From NCBI RefSeq assembly GCF_020990385.1, contig NZ_CP087598.1:1780001-1844000 (forward strand): DNA of 64,000 nt, given 5' to 3'. Of this stretch, positions 17,603-29,200 are shown piece after piece. This DNA comes from Paracoccus sp. MA. GTDB taxonomy: Bacteria; Pseudomonadota; Alphaproteobacteria; Rhodobacterales; Rhodobacteraceae. Positions within the stretch are counted from its first letter, which is position 1, and the number at the start of each line of letters is the position of its first letter. The position numbers were made by a program, and so were the translations under genes. Under the pieces are notes generated by a model. That model did no database searches. It was not told where the DNA came from and saw nothing but the letters and a program-made list of their open reading frames with translations.

Positions 17603-20600
17603 CGCCCGCCGCGCAATTGCGCCCGCAAGGCCCGGCGCCGGGCCATGGCATCGTCACCGGCCCCGACCGGCTCGGGCTCGGGGCGCACAGGTGCCACAGG
17701 GGCCGACACCGCCACCGCCGGAGCGACATTGTTCGCCGGCGCCAGCGCGGCGACGTGCTTCAGGAAATCCGCCATGACCGGGAAGCGGAAGATATCCGTC
17801 ACCCCCAGCCGCGGCAGCGCCAGCCGGTCCCGCATGGTCCGGTGCAGCTGGATCGCCAGCAGCGAATGCCCACCCAAGGCGAAGAAGTTGTCGCGCGGGC
17901 CGATCTGCTCGACGCCCAGCACCTCGGACCACAGCGCCTGCACCGCCTGCGCCAGATCCTCGGTCGGGGCGTTGGCGGCGACAGCAGTGGTGGCCTCGAC
18001 GGTCGGCGCCGTCACCGGAGCGGAGGCGACAGCCCCCGGCACCGGCAGATGCTTGCGGTCGATCTTGCGGTTCGGGGTCAGCGGCATCTTTTCCAGCCGC
18101 ACGATCCGCCCCGGCACCATATGCGCCGGCAGATGCGCCAGCAGCGCCTCGCGCAGCCCCTTCTCGCACAACTCGCCCGCGCCGGTGACATAGGCCACCA
18201 GCCGCTTGTCGCCGGGGGCATCCTCGCGCACCAGCGCCACCGCCTCGCGCACGCCGGGCTGGGCGGCCAGCTGCGCCTCGATCTCGCCCAGCTCGATGCG
18301 GAAGCCGCGCAGCTTCACCTGGTGGTCGGCGCGGCCGATATAGTCGAGGCCGCCATCCTCGCGCCAGCGCACCAGATCGCCTGTGCGATACATGCGCGCG
18401 CCCCAGGGCGCGCCGCGATCCGCGGGCACGAAGGGATCGGGACGGAAAGCCGCCGCAGTCAGGTCCTCGCGCCGCCAATAGCCGCGGGTCACACCATGGC
18501 CGCCGATCCAAAGCTCGCCCGGCGCGCCGGGGGGGACCGGCACACCGTCGGCGTCCAGCACGTAAAGCTGGGTATTGGCGATCGGCCGGCCCAGCGTCAC
18601 CTCGGCCGCATCGGTCAGGTCGGCCACCGTGGACCAGATCGTCGTCTCGGTCGGGCCGTACATGTTCAGCACCCGCGCCCGCGTGGCCGCCTTGATTTCG
18701 GCCAGCAGCGAGGGCGGCAGCGCCTCGCCGCCCACCATCACGCAGGTCAGCCCGGCCATCGCCGCCGCCACCTGCGGGTCCGAGACCAGGATGCGCGCCA
18801 TGCTGGGCGTGCATTGCAGATGCGTCACCTTCCAGCGCCGGATCTGCGCCGCGATCGAGAAATCGCCGTCCTCGGGTTCCTCGCCATGCGGGTTGACCTC
18901 GGCCCGCAGCCGCGCCAGCAGCGGGAAGCCGGCCATGACCTGCTCGGGCGCGATGCCGTAGTCGATCAGGCAGGCGATCTCGCCCACGCCGATGGCCTTC
19001 AGCTGTTCGACCCGGGCGATGCCGTCCTCGATGGAGCCGAAAAGGCCGGAATCCTCGAAATAGCGCAGGAAGGCGAATTCCAGGATGCCGTCCAGCTCTT
19101 CCTCGGAGAGCGAGCCGAGGTCGATGGCCATCGGGTTGGTCATGCCCGCCGGGCGGCGGAAGGCCGGGAAATCCCAGGCATATTGCTTGACCAGCGCCGC
19201 GGCGCTTTTCAGGTAGTTCTTCATCGGCTCGCGGGCGATCTCGCGCGCCGTCTCGCGATCCTCGGCCAGGCAGGTATGCAGCATCAGCGTGACGGTGAAG
19301 CGCGCCGGGTCCTGGCCGGCCTCGCGCAGCGCGGCGTGGTAATCCTTGATCCGCGCCGCGACCGTGTCGATGCTTTGCCCCAGCAGATGGGTCAGCACGT
19401 TCATGCCCAGCCGCCCGGCCTCGACCCAGGTTTCCGGGTTGCCGGCGACGGTCATCCACAGCGGCAGCTCCTTCTGCACCGGACGCGGCTGCGTCACCAC
19501 GCCGAACAGGCTGCCGTCCTTGCGCGGGAACTCGACCGCCTCGCCGCGCCACAGCCGGCGCAGCTGGTCGATTCCCTGGGCCAGCGCGGTCTTGTTGTTC
19601 GGCGGGGCGTTTTCCGGACGCAGCACGAAATCGTCCGGCTGCCAGCCCGAGGCGATGGCCAGCCCCGCCCGGCCCGAGGTCAGGTTGTCGATCACCGCCC
19701 ATTCCTCGGCCACGCGGGCCGGATGATGCAGCGGCAGCACACAGCTGCCGGCGCGAACCGAGATGTTTTTCGTCACCGCCGCCACCGCTGCGCCGGAAAC
19801 CGCCGGGTTCGGATAGGGACCGCCAAAGGCGTGGAAATGCCGCTCGGGCGTATAGACGGCGACGAAGCCGTTCTGATCGGCAAAGCGCGCGCCCTCCAGC
19901 AGAAGCTGGTATTTCTTCGGGCCGGGGCCGTCGTCATTGCCCCAATAGAACAGGCTGAAATCCATGCCGCCGGATGGCTCGCGGCGCGGCTGCGCCGGCG
20001 TCGAGGAGACGGCGAGCCGCGATTCCTCGCCCGCGATCACCAGTTTCAGGCCCCGCGCCAGCGACCAGAAGATCTCCAGCACCGAGATGTCGAAGGAAAG
20101 ACTCGTGACCGCCAGCCAGGCATCGCCCTCGGCATGCGGGATCACCGCGTCCATGCCGGCGAAGAAATTGGCGACATTGCGATGCTCGACCATCACCCCC
20201 TTGGGACGGCCGGTCGAGCCCGAGGTATAGATCAGATAGGCAAGGTTTTCCGGTCCGACGGCGCTGACCGGGGCCGCGACCAGGCCATGCGGCAGGTCGG
20301 ACGGAATGGTCACGACCTGCGCGCCATGCGCAGGCAGCCGGTCGGCCAGACCGTCCTGGACCAGCACCACCCGAGCCCCGGAATCCTCGATGTAAAGCTC
20401 GATGCGGTCGGCGGGGTAGTCCGGGTCCAGCGGCACATAGGCGCCGCCGGCCTTCCAGATCGCCAGCGCGCCGATCACCAGCTCGGGCGAGCGTTTCGCG
20501 AACAGGCCCACCGGCTGGTCCGGGCCGACGCCCATCGCCACCAGCTTTTCGGCCAGCGCGTTGGCGGCGCGATCCAGCTGGCTGCGGGTCAGGCTGTGAT

Positions 20601-22218
20601 CCTCGAAGGCCAGCGCCACCGCATCGGGGTTCGCGGCGGCCTTTTCCGCGATCAGCTCGTGGATGCAGGCCAGCCGCACCTCCAGCTGCGTGGCATTGCG
20701 GCCGACCAGCAGCTCCTCGCGCTCGGCCGCGTCCATCAGGGGGATGTCGCGCAGCGCCGTAGAGCCGGGCAGCGCCAGCCCGCCGTCCAGCGCCCGGGCC
20801 AGCCGCTGCGCCTGCGCCGGCGTGACGCGGGCCGGGTCGTGGTCCAGCCAAGCGCCGTCCCCGGCCAGGGTCACGGTCAGCGCCGCGCCCTTGACCGGGC
20901 CGCGGGCATCGAGGCTGATCGCCAGATCCGGCAGCGCCATGTCGCGCAGCTCGGGCGCGCGGTGCAGCAGGTCGGCCATGAAGAAGCCGCGCTTCGCCTG
21001 ATCGGCGATCTGCGCCGCCAGCGCCTGCCCCAGATCGGCCAGGGTCCGGTCGCTGCGTGCCTCGACCACCAGCGGCTGCCAGTCGGCGACGATCCCCGCC
21101 GCCTCGGGCTGGCCTTGCGGCCGCAGCGCCAGATCGAACTCGGCCTGTCCGGCCAGCCGCGCCAGCAGCGCCGCGGCCAGCGCGATGCGCTCGGGCGCGG
21201 CGCCGGGCAGCAGGGGCAGGCGCTGCGTCGCGCCCGAGCCCTCGCCCGGCAGCACCGCCGGGTTCATCCGCGCCAGACGGCTCCGCCAGAAGCCGTCATG
21301 CTTGGCGGCCTGCGCGGCCAGATCGGTCAGCCGCGCGCGCTCCTCGGCGGCCAGCGCCGGGATCACCGTGCCAAGCGGAGGCAGCTCGCCGCGAAAGACC
21401 AGCCGGATCGCCGCATCGGCGGCGGCGACGGTGGCGATATCGCCGTGATGGGCCAGCACGGTGCCCGGCGCGGCGCTGGCCGGCTCGGTCCCGGCCGAGG
21501 CGGTCACCGCCAGCACCCGGCCATCGGCCAGCCGGACCTTGGCCTCGGCCAGCGGGTTCCAGTAGTCGCCATGGTCGAGCCCGCGCACCAGCGCGCAGAT
21601 GCGCCCCGCCGGCTGGGAGAAGTCGATCAGGCCCGCGGCCTCGGGGCGCTTGTCGCGGCCGACATAGCTGCGCTGCGACAGATCCTGTTTCACCCGCTGC
21701 GGGCCGGCCGCTTCGAGTTGCGCCACCACCTCGGCAAAGCTTTCCGCCCCGCGGGCGAAGCAGCGGGCGTTCAGGGTCAGGGCGGTATCGTCGGGGCGGA
21801 TCTCGAACAGGGTCTGGGTGAGGATGTCGCCCTCGTCCACGCCGCCTTCGATCATGTGCCAGGTGACGCCGTGCTGCGCCTCGCCGCCGATGATCGCCCA
21901 GACCGGAGCGTTCAGCCCCGCCAGCCGCGGCAGCGGCCCGTCGTGGAAGTTGATCGCGCCCAGCCGGCCGCGCGCCAGCATCTCGGGGCGCAGGATCGAC
22001 AGGTTGGCGACGCTGAACAGCCAGTCGGCAGGCGGCGCATCGGGGGCCATCGGCGCGTCCTGATCCTCGACCGCAAGACCGGCGCCCTGCGCCCAGTCGC
22101 GCAGGTCGGGATTGCGCGTCACCACCGCATGGATGCGATGCCCGCGCGCCAGCAGCGTCTCGGCCGCGTGGCGCAAGAGAGATTCGTTACCCACCAGAAT
22201 CGCGGAAAATTGCGTCAT
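17599..22218 (-). CDS. NRPS: formyltransferase - partial C - A (with inserted luciferase-like monooxygenase) - PCP
   Basis: 1539 aa single module. (1) Residues 1-260: formyltransferase fold, with [13 protein letters not shown] giving Asn90 and His92 and VDEGDIL giving Asp128, the spacing of the methionyl-tRNA formyltransferase catalytic triad. (2) About 300-500: resembles the C-terminal half of a condensation domain; no HHxxxDG is present. (3) Adenylation domain from about 505: [14 protein letters not shown] and [11 protein letters not shown] (A4, acidic residue present, so an alpha-amino acid is likely); it is interrupted at 752 by about 350 residues of flavin-dependent luciferase-like monooxygenase ([31 protein letters not shown]) and resumes near 1118 ([28 protein letters not shown]). 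(4) PCP with [10 protein letters not shown], Ser1452. The ATG overlaps the stop of the upstream glycosyltransferase (ATGA). The monooxygenase probably hydroxylates the tethered residue and the F-domain may N-formylate it. Confidence 0.9.
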   Translation of the reverse strand: MTQFSAILVGNESLLRHAAETLLARGHRIHAVVTRNPDLRDWAQGAGLAVEDQDAPMAPDAPPADWLFSVANLSILRPEMLARGRLGAINFHDGPLPRLAGLNAPVWAIIGGEAQHGVTWHMIEGGVDEGDILTQTLFEIRPDDTALTLNARCFARGAESFAEVVAQLEAAGPQRVKQDLSQRSYVGRDKRPEAAGLIDFSQPAGRICALVRGLDHGDYWNPLAEAKVRLADGRVLAVTASAGTEPASAAPGTVLAHHGDIATVAAADAAIRLVFRGELPPLGTVIPALAAEERARLTDLAAQAAKHDGFWRSRLARMNPAVLPGEGSGATQRLPLLPGAAPERIALAAALLARLAGQAEFDLALRPQGQPEAAGIVADWQPLVVEARSDRTLADLGQALAAQIADQAKRGFFMADLLHRAPELRDMALPDLAISLDARGPVKGAALTVTLAGDGAWLDHDPARVTPAQAQRLARALDGGLALPGSTALRDIPLMDAAEREELLVGRNATQLEVRLACIHELIAEKAAANPDAVALAFEDHSLTRSQLDRAANALAEKLVAMGVGPDQPVGLFAKRSPELVIGALAIWKAGGAYVPLDPDYPADRIELYIEDSGARVVLVQDGLADRLPAHGAQVVTIPSDLPHGLVAAPVSAVGPENLAYLIYTSGSTGRPKGVMVEHRNVANFFAGMDAVIPHAEGDAWLAVTSLSFDISVLEIFWSLARGLKLVIAGEESRLAVSSTPAQPRREPSGGMDFSLFYWGNDDGPGPKKYQLLLEGARFADQNGFVAVYTPERHFHAFGGPYPNPAVSGAAVAAVTKNISVRAGSCVLPLHHPARVAEEWAVIDNLTSGRAGLAIASGWQPDDFVLRPENAPPNNKTALAQGIDQLRRLWRGEAVEFPRKDGSLFGVVTQPRPVQKELPLWMTVAGNPETWVEAGRLGMNVLTHLLGQSIDTVAARIKDYHAALREAGQDPARFTVTLMLHTCLAEDRETAREIAREPMKNYLKSAAALVKQYAWDFPAFRRPAGMTNPMAIDLGSLSEEELDGILEFAFLRYFEDSGLFGSIEDGIARVEQLKAIGVGEIACLIDYGIAPEQVMAGFPLLARLRAEVNPHGEEPEDGDFSIAAQIRRWKVTHLQCTPSMARILVSDPQVAAAMAGLTCVMVGGEALPPSLLAEIKAATRARVLNMYGPTETTIWSTVADLTDAAEVTLGRPIANTQLYVLDADGVPVPPGAPGELWIGGHGVTRGYWRREDLTAAAFRPDPFVPADRGAPWGARMYRTGDLVRWREDGGLDYIGRADHQVKLRGFRIELGEIEAQLAAQPGVREAVALVREDAPGDKRLVAYVTGAGELCEKGLREALLAHLPAHMVPGRIVRLEKMPLTPNRKIDRKHLPVPGAVASAPVTAPTVEATTAVAANAPTEDLAQAVQALWSEVLGVEQIGPRDNFFALGGHSLLAIQLHRTMRDRLALPRLGVTDIFRFPVMADFLKHVAALAPANNVAPAVAVSAPVAPVRPEPEPVGAGDDAMARRRALRAQLRGGR

Positions 22219-23213
22219 GGCTTACCCTTTTCAACATGAACGGGCTTTGGTTGTGAACGAAAGGCGTGGCGCGTCAGATGCGCCAGATGGCCCGGCGGCC
22301 CGTCCGGCTTGCGCCCCGACAGAAGGCAGCGCAGGCGGAACAGGCCCGCGCCCCCCAGATGCGCGACCGTGGCCCAAAGCGCGCCCAGACGCCCATGATG
22401 TTTCTCGAAATAGCGGCGCCGGGAATCGTACCAGTAATCCGGCGCGCGCTTCCATTCCTTCATGCCGGTGCTGACCGAACCGATATGCAGAACCAGGCTT
22501 TCGACGACGTAATGGGTCTGCCAGCCCGCCAGCGCGGCGCGGCGGCACAGATCGGTCTCCTCGTAGTAAAGGAAGAAGCCCTCGTCGAAGAGGCCGATTC
22601 GATCCAGCACATCCATGCGGATCATCATCGACGCCCCGGCCGACCAGTCCACGCGACCCGATGCCTCGGGCTGCGGCAGCGCCACGATGCGGCGCCGCAG
22701 CAGGCGCGAGATCGGGCCGGTGCGGCATTCCGATTCGAACTCGCCCAGCGCGGTGGGAAAGCGGAAGGCGGTGCTGTGCGGCACGTCGTCGGTGCCGCGC
22801 AGGCGCGAACAGGCGATCCCGGCCTGCGGATGCGCAGCCAGATAATCGACCAGCGCCCGGATCGCGCCGGGCTGCGGAATCGCGTCGGAATTCAGCAGAT
22901 AGACCAGATCGGCGCGGCGCCCGTCCGGCAGGCCCTGGCGGATGCCGTGATTGTTGCCGGCGCCATAGCCGCCGTTCCAGCCCGATTGCACCACCGCGAC
23001 GCGATCCGAGGGCCAGCCGCGCGCCCGCACCCCGGCCTGCATCGCCTCGTAGCTGCCATCGCCGGAATCGTTGTCCACGATGGTCAGCCCGCCGTCGATA
23101 CCCTGCATTTCGCGCAATGCGGCCTCGGCGGCCTGCAAGGACATCTCTGGCGTGCGCCAGTTGAGCACGATGACATGCACGCTGGCCGTGGTCGGATTCT
23201 GGGTCATGGTCAC
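22215..23213 (-). CDS. Glycosyltransferase family 2 (rhamnosyltransferase-like) between PKS and NRPS
   Basis: 332 aa. GT-A motifs: [42 protein letters not shown], the DXD-equivalent [13 protein letters not shown], and the acceptor-side [18 protein letters not shown] typical of rhamnosyl/mannosyl transferases of this family. The gene overlaps the PKS stop (ATGA at 23210-23213) and the NRPS start (ATGA at 22215-22218), so it sits inside the same translationally coupled operon. This makes it likely that the assembly-line product, or a carrier of it, is glycosylated. Donor sugar unknown. Confidence 0.88.
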   Translation of the reverse strand: MTMTQNPTTASVHVIVLNWRTPEMSLQAAEAALREMQGIDGGLTIVDNDSGDGSYEAMQAGVRARGWPSDRVAVVQSGWNGGYGAGNNHGIRQGLPDGRRADLVYLLNSDAIPQPGAIRALVDYLAAHPQAGIACSRLRGTDDVPHSTAFRFPTALGEFESECRTGPISRLLRRRIVALPQPEASGRVDWSAGASMMIRMDVLDRIGLFDEGFFLYYEETDLCRRAALAGWQTHYVVESLVLHIGSVSTGMKEWKRAPDYWYDSRRRYFEKHHGRLGALWATVAHLGGAGLFRLRCLLSGRKPDGPPGHLAHLTRHAFRSQPKPVHVEKGKP

Positions 23214-26200
23214 TCCGCCGCCTTGATCCCGGCCGGGGCGTCCATCTCGGCATCGGCCTCGCGCAGGATTTCGCGCAGGACCGAGGACAGGCGGCGCACA
23301 TTCGGCTCCAGCACCATCGAATCGTGATCGCCCGGCACTTCGATCACCCGCAGATTGGGCATCCAGGGCGTCCAGCCATTGTCCTCGATGACGTAATCCC
23401 GGCCGGAATTGATCCAGCGCCCGCCGGTCACCTTCCAGCGCCGGTCGAGCGGCGGCCGGAACATCGCCACCGGCCCGTCCCAGACCGAAAGCCGCATCTT
23501 CGGCAGCGCCGCGAGGAAGGCGGCCTCGATGGCCAGGTCGTGGAAGGCGCCGGTTGCCTCGGCCGAAACCTCGGCCTCGACCGCCTTGGCCTTGCTGCGG
23601 CGCTGGAATTCATAGGCCACGCGGTCGCGCAGCCATTTCCAGACGAAGCCCGGCCCGCCCTCGCGCAGCTCGCCCAGGCGGATCGCCAGCCGGTCCTTGC
23701 GGCTGACCGGCTCGCGCAGCGGCAGCGGCGTGTCGAGCATGACCAGCATCGCCACCTCTTCGCCCGCCGCGCGCAACTGCCGCGCCATCTCATAGGCGGT
23801 CAGCCCGCCGCCCGAGAAACCGCCGATCAGATAGGGGCCGGCCGGCTGAATCTGGCGCAGTTCCTCGATATAGTCGCGGGCGGCTTCGGTGAAATCCTCA
23901 TGCGGCTTGTCGTCGCCCAAGAGGCCGCGCGCCTGGATGCCCCAGAAACGGCGGTCCGGCCCCAGCCGCTGCGCCAGCTGCCGCAGGTTCATGATGTTGC
24001 CGAACATGCCGGCGACCATGAAGAAGGGCGTGCCCTCGCCCCGCCCGCCCATATCGACGAGGAAACGGAAGCGCGGCCGGGCCGAAACCGGCAGCTCGCG
24101 CACGTTGTCGGGCGAGACCAGCTCGCGCGGGCCGGTGCGCTCCTCGACCAGTGCGGCCAATTCGGCGATGGTCGGCGCCTCGAACAGGGTCGAGATCGGC
24201 AGGTCCACGCCGAAGGCCTTGCGCAGCTGGCCGAACATGCGCACCGCGATCAGCGAATGGCCGCCAAGGTCGAAGAAGCTGTCGGCGGCGCCGACCTGGG
24301 CGATGCCCAGGAGCTCGGACCAGATCGCCGCCAGTTCCGCCTGGATGCCCGGCGCCGGTTCGACGAAATCGCTGTCGAGGTCGGGGCGCTCGAAGCCGCC
24401 CTCGGCGGGCGCGGCATCCTCGACCACCCCCGCCTCGGCAATCAGCGCCGGCAGGTCCAGCGACGAGACATAGACCTGAGAAAGCCCGGTCGAGATGGCG
24501 CGGCTGAGCATCGCCGGGCCGATGGCGGCCGGGATGCCCTGGCTGATATTGTGATGCAAGCGCCGCTCGGCCGGGGACAGGCTGCGCGCCGGCTGCACCC
24601 GCGCCTGCGGCGTGGCGGAAATCGCCGCCGCCAGCTTGCGCAGGGCGAAGCCCTTGATCTCGGCGCAGACCGTGCCGTCCGCCGCGGCCAGCGTGATGTC
24701 GAATTGCGCCATGCCCTGCGCGTCGCTGTTGTCGCCGGCATTGCGGATGTGGCTGATGACCTGCGCCGGCAAGGGCGCGTAAAGCCGAATCGCGCGATAG
24801 CCCATCGGCACCCAGAGATTGCCGGGCGTCCAGCCCTTGATCAATTCCATCGCCCAGCCGGTGGCGATGTCCAGAAGCGCCGGATGCGTCAGCCATTCCC
24901 CGGCCTCGGCGGCATATTCCGGCGGCAGCGACAGTTCCGCCACCCCCTCGTCGCCGGCAATGCGATAGCGGCGCAGCACCTGCCAGCGCGGGCCGAACAC
25001 CATCTGGCCTTCCTGCGCCGAGGCGATCGCCGCGCCCTGTCCGTCCCGGTCCCAGCCGCCGGCGATCTGCAGCGCCTCGGGCGCCGCCTCGTGCAGGCCG
25101 GCGACCAGGGCCGAGACGTTCGGCTCTCCCTGCGGGTCGTCGAGGATCTCGATGCGCATCGCATCGCCTTCGGGCAGGACGCGGGTGCTGACCAGCGCGG
25201 TATCGGAAACCAGCACCGGGCGGCGGAATTCCAGGTCGCGGATCACCAGCGGCAGGGCCAGCCCGCATTCCAGCGCGGCTTCCGAGATCAGCTCGATCCA
25301 GCCGGTGCCGGGCATCAGCGCCTGGCCTTGGGCGGTCTTGTGGCCGCCGATGATCCAGTCCTGCATCTTCAGCGCGGTGCGGAACTCGCGCCCGCCCGGC
25401 ATGGGCAGGCTTTCGTCCAAGAGCGGCCGGCCCCGCGGCACGGCGACGGCGGATGCGGTGTCCAGCCCCATGGCCCGCGCCGCCATGCCGGCATCGGCCC
25501 AGACGCCCCAGTTGACCGCGACCACCCGGCCCAGCGCCTGCGGCGCCGAGCGCGCCACCGCGTTCAGATATTCGTTGGCGGCGACGTAATCCGCCTGCCC
25601 CGCCGGCGCGATCACCGAGGAGGTCGAGGAGAACAGCACCGTCAGCTTGGCGGGATTGTCCGCCAGCGCCTCGATCAGTGCGCGGGTGCCCAACAGCTTC
25701 GGCGCCAGCACGTCCCAGGCATCGTCGTCGGTCTTGGCGGCGATCAGGCTGTCGCGGATCACGCCCGCGGCATGCAGCACCACGTCGAGGCTGCCGAAAC
25801 GCGCCTTGGTCTCGGCCACGGCGCGGGCCATGTCCTCGGGGCTGGTCACGTCGGCGCGGATCGCCAGCACCTCGGCCCCCAGCGATTCCAGCTGGCGGAC
25901 CGAGGCGGTGACGGCGGGCGAATCCACCCGGCCGCGCGTGGTCAGAGCCAGTTTCGCGCCGCCGCGCTGCGCCAGTTCGCGGGCGATGGCCTGGCCGATG
26001 CCGCCGAAGCCGCCGGTGATCAGGCAGGCCGCGCCCTGCGGGATGGCGGCCATGCCATCATCGGCCAGCGCCACCTTTTCAAGGCTTTGCTCAAAGCGGC
26101 GCCCGTCGCGCCATGCGGCGACGGCGGCGCCCGAAGGGGCCAGCGCCTCCTCCAGCAGGTTGGCGGCCAGCGCCTCCAGGCCGCCCTTCGCCGGCAGGCG

Positions 26201-29200
26201 GATGTCCACCAGACGGGCCGAGACGTTCGGCATCTCATGCGGCATGACGCGGATCGGTCCCGCTGCCGTGGCCTTTTCCGGCACCGGCGCCGGTTCGTCG
26301 GCGACGCGCAGCGCGTCGTTGCAGACCGCGATCACCTCCAGCTTCGCGTCGGGCAGTTCGGCGCCGATGGCCTGCGCCAGATGCAGCAGGCCGAAGAAGC
26401 CGCGTTCCAGCTGGCTGTTGAGCAGGCTGGAGCCGGGGCGGAACTTCGCCCCCTGCGTCACCGACCAGAGATGCAGGATGCGGTCGGGCACCATCTCCTG
26501 CCCGGCCAGTGCGGCCAGCAGCATCTCATAGCCCTCGCGGTCGGATTCGACCGGCAGCAGGAAGCGACCGTCGCCACCCGCAACCGTCTTGTCGGCGAAG
26601 GTATCGCCCACCTCGACCACCGCGACGCGCTGGCCGCGGGCCCGCAGCCCCTCGGTCACGCGCTCGGCAAGGCCCAGATCGTCGGCAAAGACCAGCCAGT
26701 TCCGCTGGCCCCGCGCGACCGGCCCCTGCGGCCCGATCTCGATATTCGGCGAGGCCAGCTTCCAGGCCGGGCGCCAGCCCCATTCCGCCGGTTCCTCGAT
26801 CCGCGCCAGTTCTTCGGCAGTCTCCGCCGCGGCATTGACCGAACGCTCGATGAAATAGCGCCTGCGCTGGAAGGCATAGCCCGGCAGCGACAGGCGCCGG
26901 CGCCGGGCACCGCCCCAGACCTGATCCCAGTCGATCTGCCCGCCGCAGGCCCAGAACCGCGCCAGCGCAGCCATGAAATAGCTGTCGTCGCCGGTGGCGT
27001 GATCGCGGTGGCGCAGGGTCGAGATCACCTGGTTGGCGGCGACCGCCGGATGCGCCTTGGTCATGGCCTGCATGGCCCGGCCCGGCCCGACCTCGACGAA
27101 CACCCGCCCCGGCACCTGCGCCAGATGCGCGATGCCGTCGGCAAAGCGCACGGTGCCGCGCAGATGCGCGACCCAGTAGTCGGGACTGGTCGCCTCGGCC
27201 GCGGTCAAGGGCTGGCCCGAGCGGTTCGAGATGATCGGGATCTGCGGCGCGTTCAGCCGGATCGAGGCGAGATAGGCGCGGAATTCGCCCAGCACCGGCT
27301 CCAGCAGCCGCGAATGCGCGGCGATGGAGATGGCGATGCGCTGGCATTCCACCTCTCGCGCCGCCATGCGCGCGGCAAAGCGGTCCAGCGCCGCATCGGG
27401 CCCCGAGACCACCGACAGGCCCGGCCCGTTCACCGCCGCCAGGTCCAGTTCCAGCGCCTCAAGCTCGGCGGCGAACTCCTCGGGCGGCAGCGGCACCGAC
27501 AGCATGCCGCCCGCCGGCACCCGGTCCATCAGCAGCCCGCGCAGGCGCACCAGGCCGATGCAATCCTCGAAGCTCATCACCCCGGCGATGCAGGCGGCGG
27601 TGTTCTCGCCCATGGAATGGCCGATCAGCGCCGCGGGCGTCACACCCCAGCTGATCCACAGCTGCGCCAGCGCATATTCGGTGATCATCAGCAGCGGCAG
27701 TTGCAGCGAGGGCTGCAGAAGCCGGCGGTCGGCCTCGGCCTCCTGCCCCGGTTCGGGCAGCCAGAGCGCGCGCAGGTCGGTGCCATGAGCCTGCGCCATG
27801 TGGTCGAGGCCGCGGTCCATCCATTCGCGGAACACCGGCTCGGTCTGGTAGAGTCCGCGCGCCATGCCGGCATATTGCGCGCCGCCGCCGGGCAGCATGA
27901 ACACCGCCTCGGCCGGATCGCCCACCGGCTGGTGATCGAAGACCAGCAGCGGATCGGGATCGGCCAGAAGCCGCGCCGCCTCGGCCGCCGTCTCGGCCAC
28001 CAGCACGCGGCGGCGGTCGAACTGCCGCCGGCCCTGGGTCAGGGTAAAGGACAGGTCGGCCATGTCCACGCCCGGATTGGCCTGCAGCCAGCCCGCCAGC
28101 GCCGCCGAATTGGCGTCCAGCGCCGCCTTGCTGCGGCCCGACACGGCGATGATGTGGAAAGGCCAGTCGGATTCGCCCGAGGCCTCGGCCAGCGGCGGCT
28201 GCTCAAGGATCACATGCGCATTGGTGCCGCCGACGCCCAGCGAGTTCACCCCGGCGCGGCGCGGCCCCGGCACCGGCCAGTCCGACAGCCGGTCGTTGAC
28301 CTGGAACGGCCCGCCCTCGAAGTCGATGGCGGGGTTGGGCGCTTCGTAGTTCAGGCTGGGCGGGATCTTGCCGTGATGCACCGCCAGGGCCGATTTGATC
28401 AGCCCGGCGCTGCCCGCCGCGGTGTCCAGATGGCCGATATTGGTCTTGACCGAGCCGATGCGGCACGGCCCCTGCCGCCCCCCTTCCGAGACGCGCGCAT
28501 AGGCCTGGTTCAGCGCCGCCACCTCGATCGGGTCGCCCAGCGCGGTGCCGGTGCCGTGGCATTCGACATAGCCGATGCTGTCCGAGGAGACCCCGGCCAT
28601 CACCAGCGCCTCGGCCACCGCCTGCGCCTGGCCCTCGACGCTGGGGGCCAGGTAGCCGGCCTTGGCGGCGCCGTCATTGTTGATGGCCGAGCCCTTGATG
28701 ACCGCCCAGATGTGATCGCCGTCGGCCAGCGCATCACGCAGCCGGCGCAGCGCCACCACCGCCGCGCCGCTGCCGAACACCGTGCCCTGCGCGCGATGGT
28801 CGAAGGCATGGCAATGGCCGTCGGGCGACAGGATCTCGTTCTCCTTGTAGAGATAGCCCAGGCCATGCGGCAACTCGATGGTCACGCCGCCGGCCAGCGC
28901 CATGTCGCATTCGCCCGATTGCAGCGACTGGCAGGCCATGTGGATCGCCACCAGCGAGGTCGAGCAGGCCGTCTGCACATTGACCGACGGCCCCTTCAGG
29001 TCGAAGACATGGCTGACGCGGGTGGATAGGAAGTCCTTGTCGTTGCCGGTATGGCGCAGCAGGAAATGCCCGACGCCATCGACCAGATCGCGGTTCGAGC
29101 AGACGTTCCAGTAGTAATAGCTGCCCGCGCCGCAGCCGGCCCAGACGCCGATATTGCCGGCGAAACGCTCGGGCACATGCGCGGCATCCTCCAGCGCGTG

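Noticed and set aside
17575..22239. Very long (1554-codon) open frame on the + strand across the NRPS gene
   Set aside because: It is the antisense shadow of a high-GC gene; its composition is Arg/Gln/His-rich, without any domain, and the minus strand has full NRPS motifs.
23324..29029. 1901-codon open frame on the + strand opposite the PKS
   Set aside because: Antisense shadow caused by third-position GC bias; no recognisable motifs.
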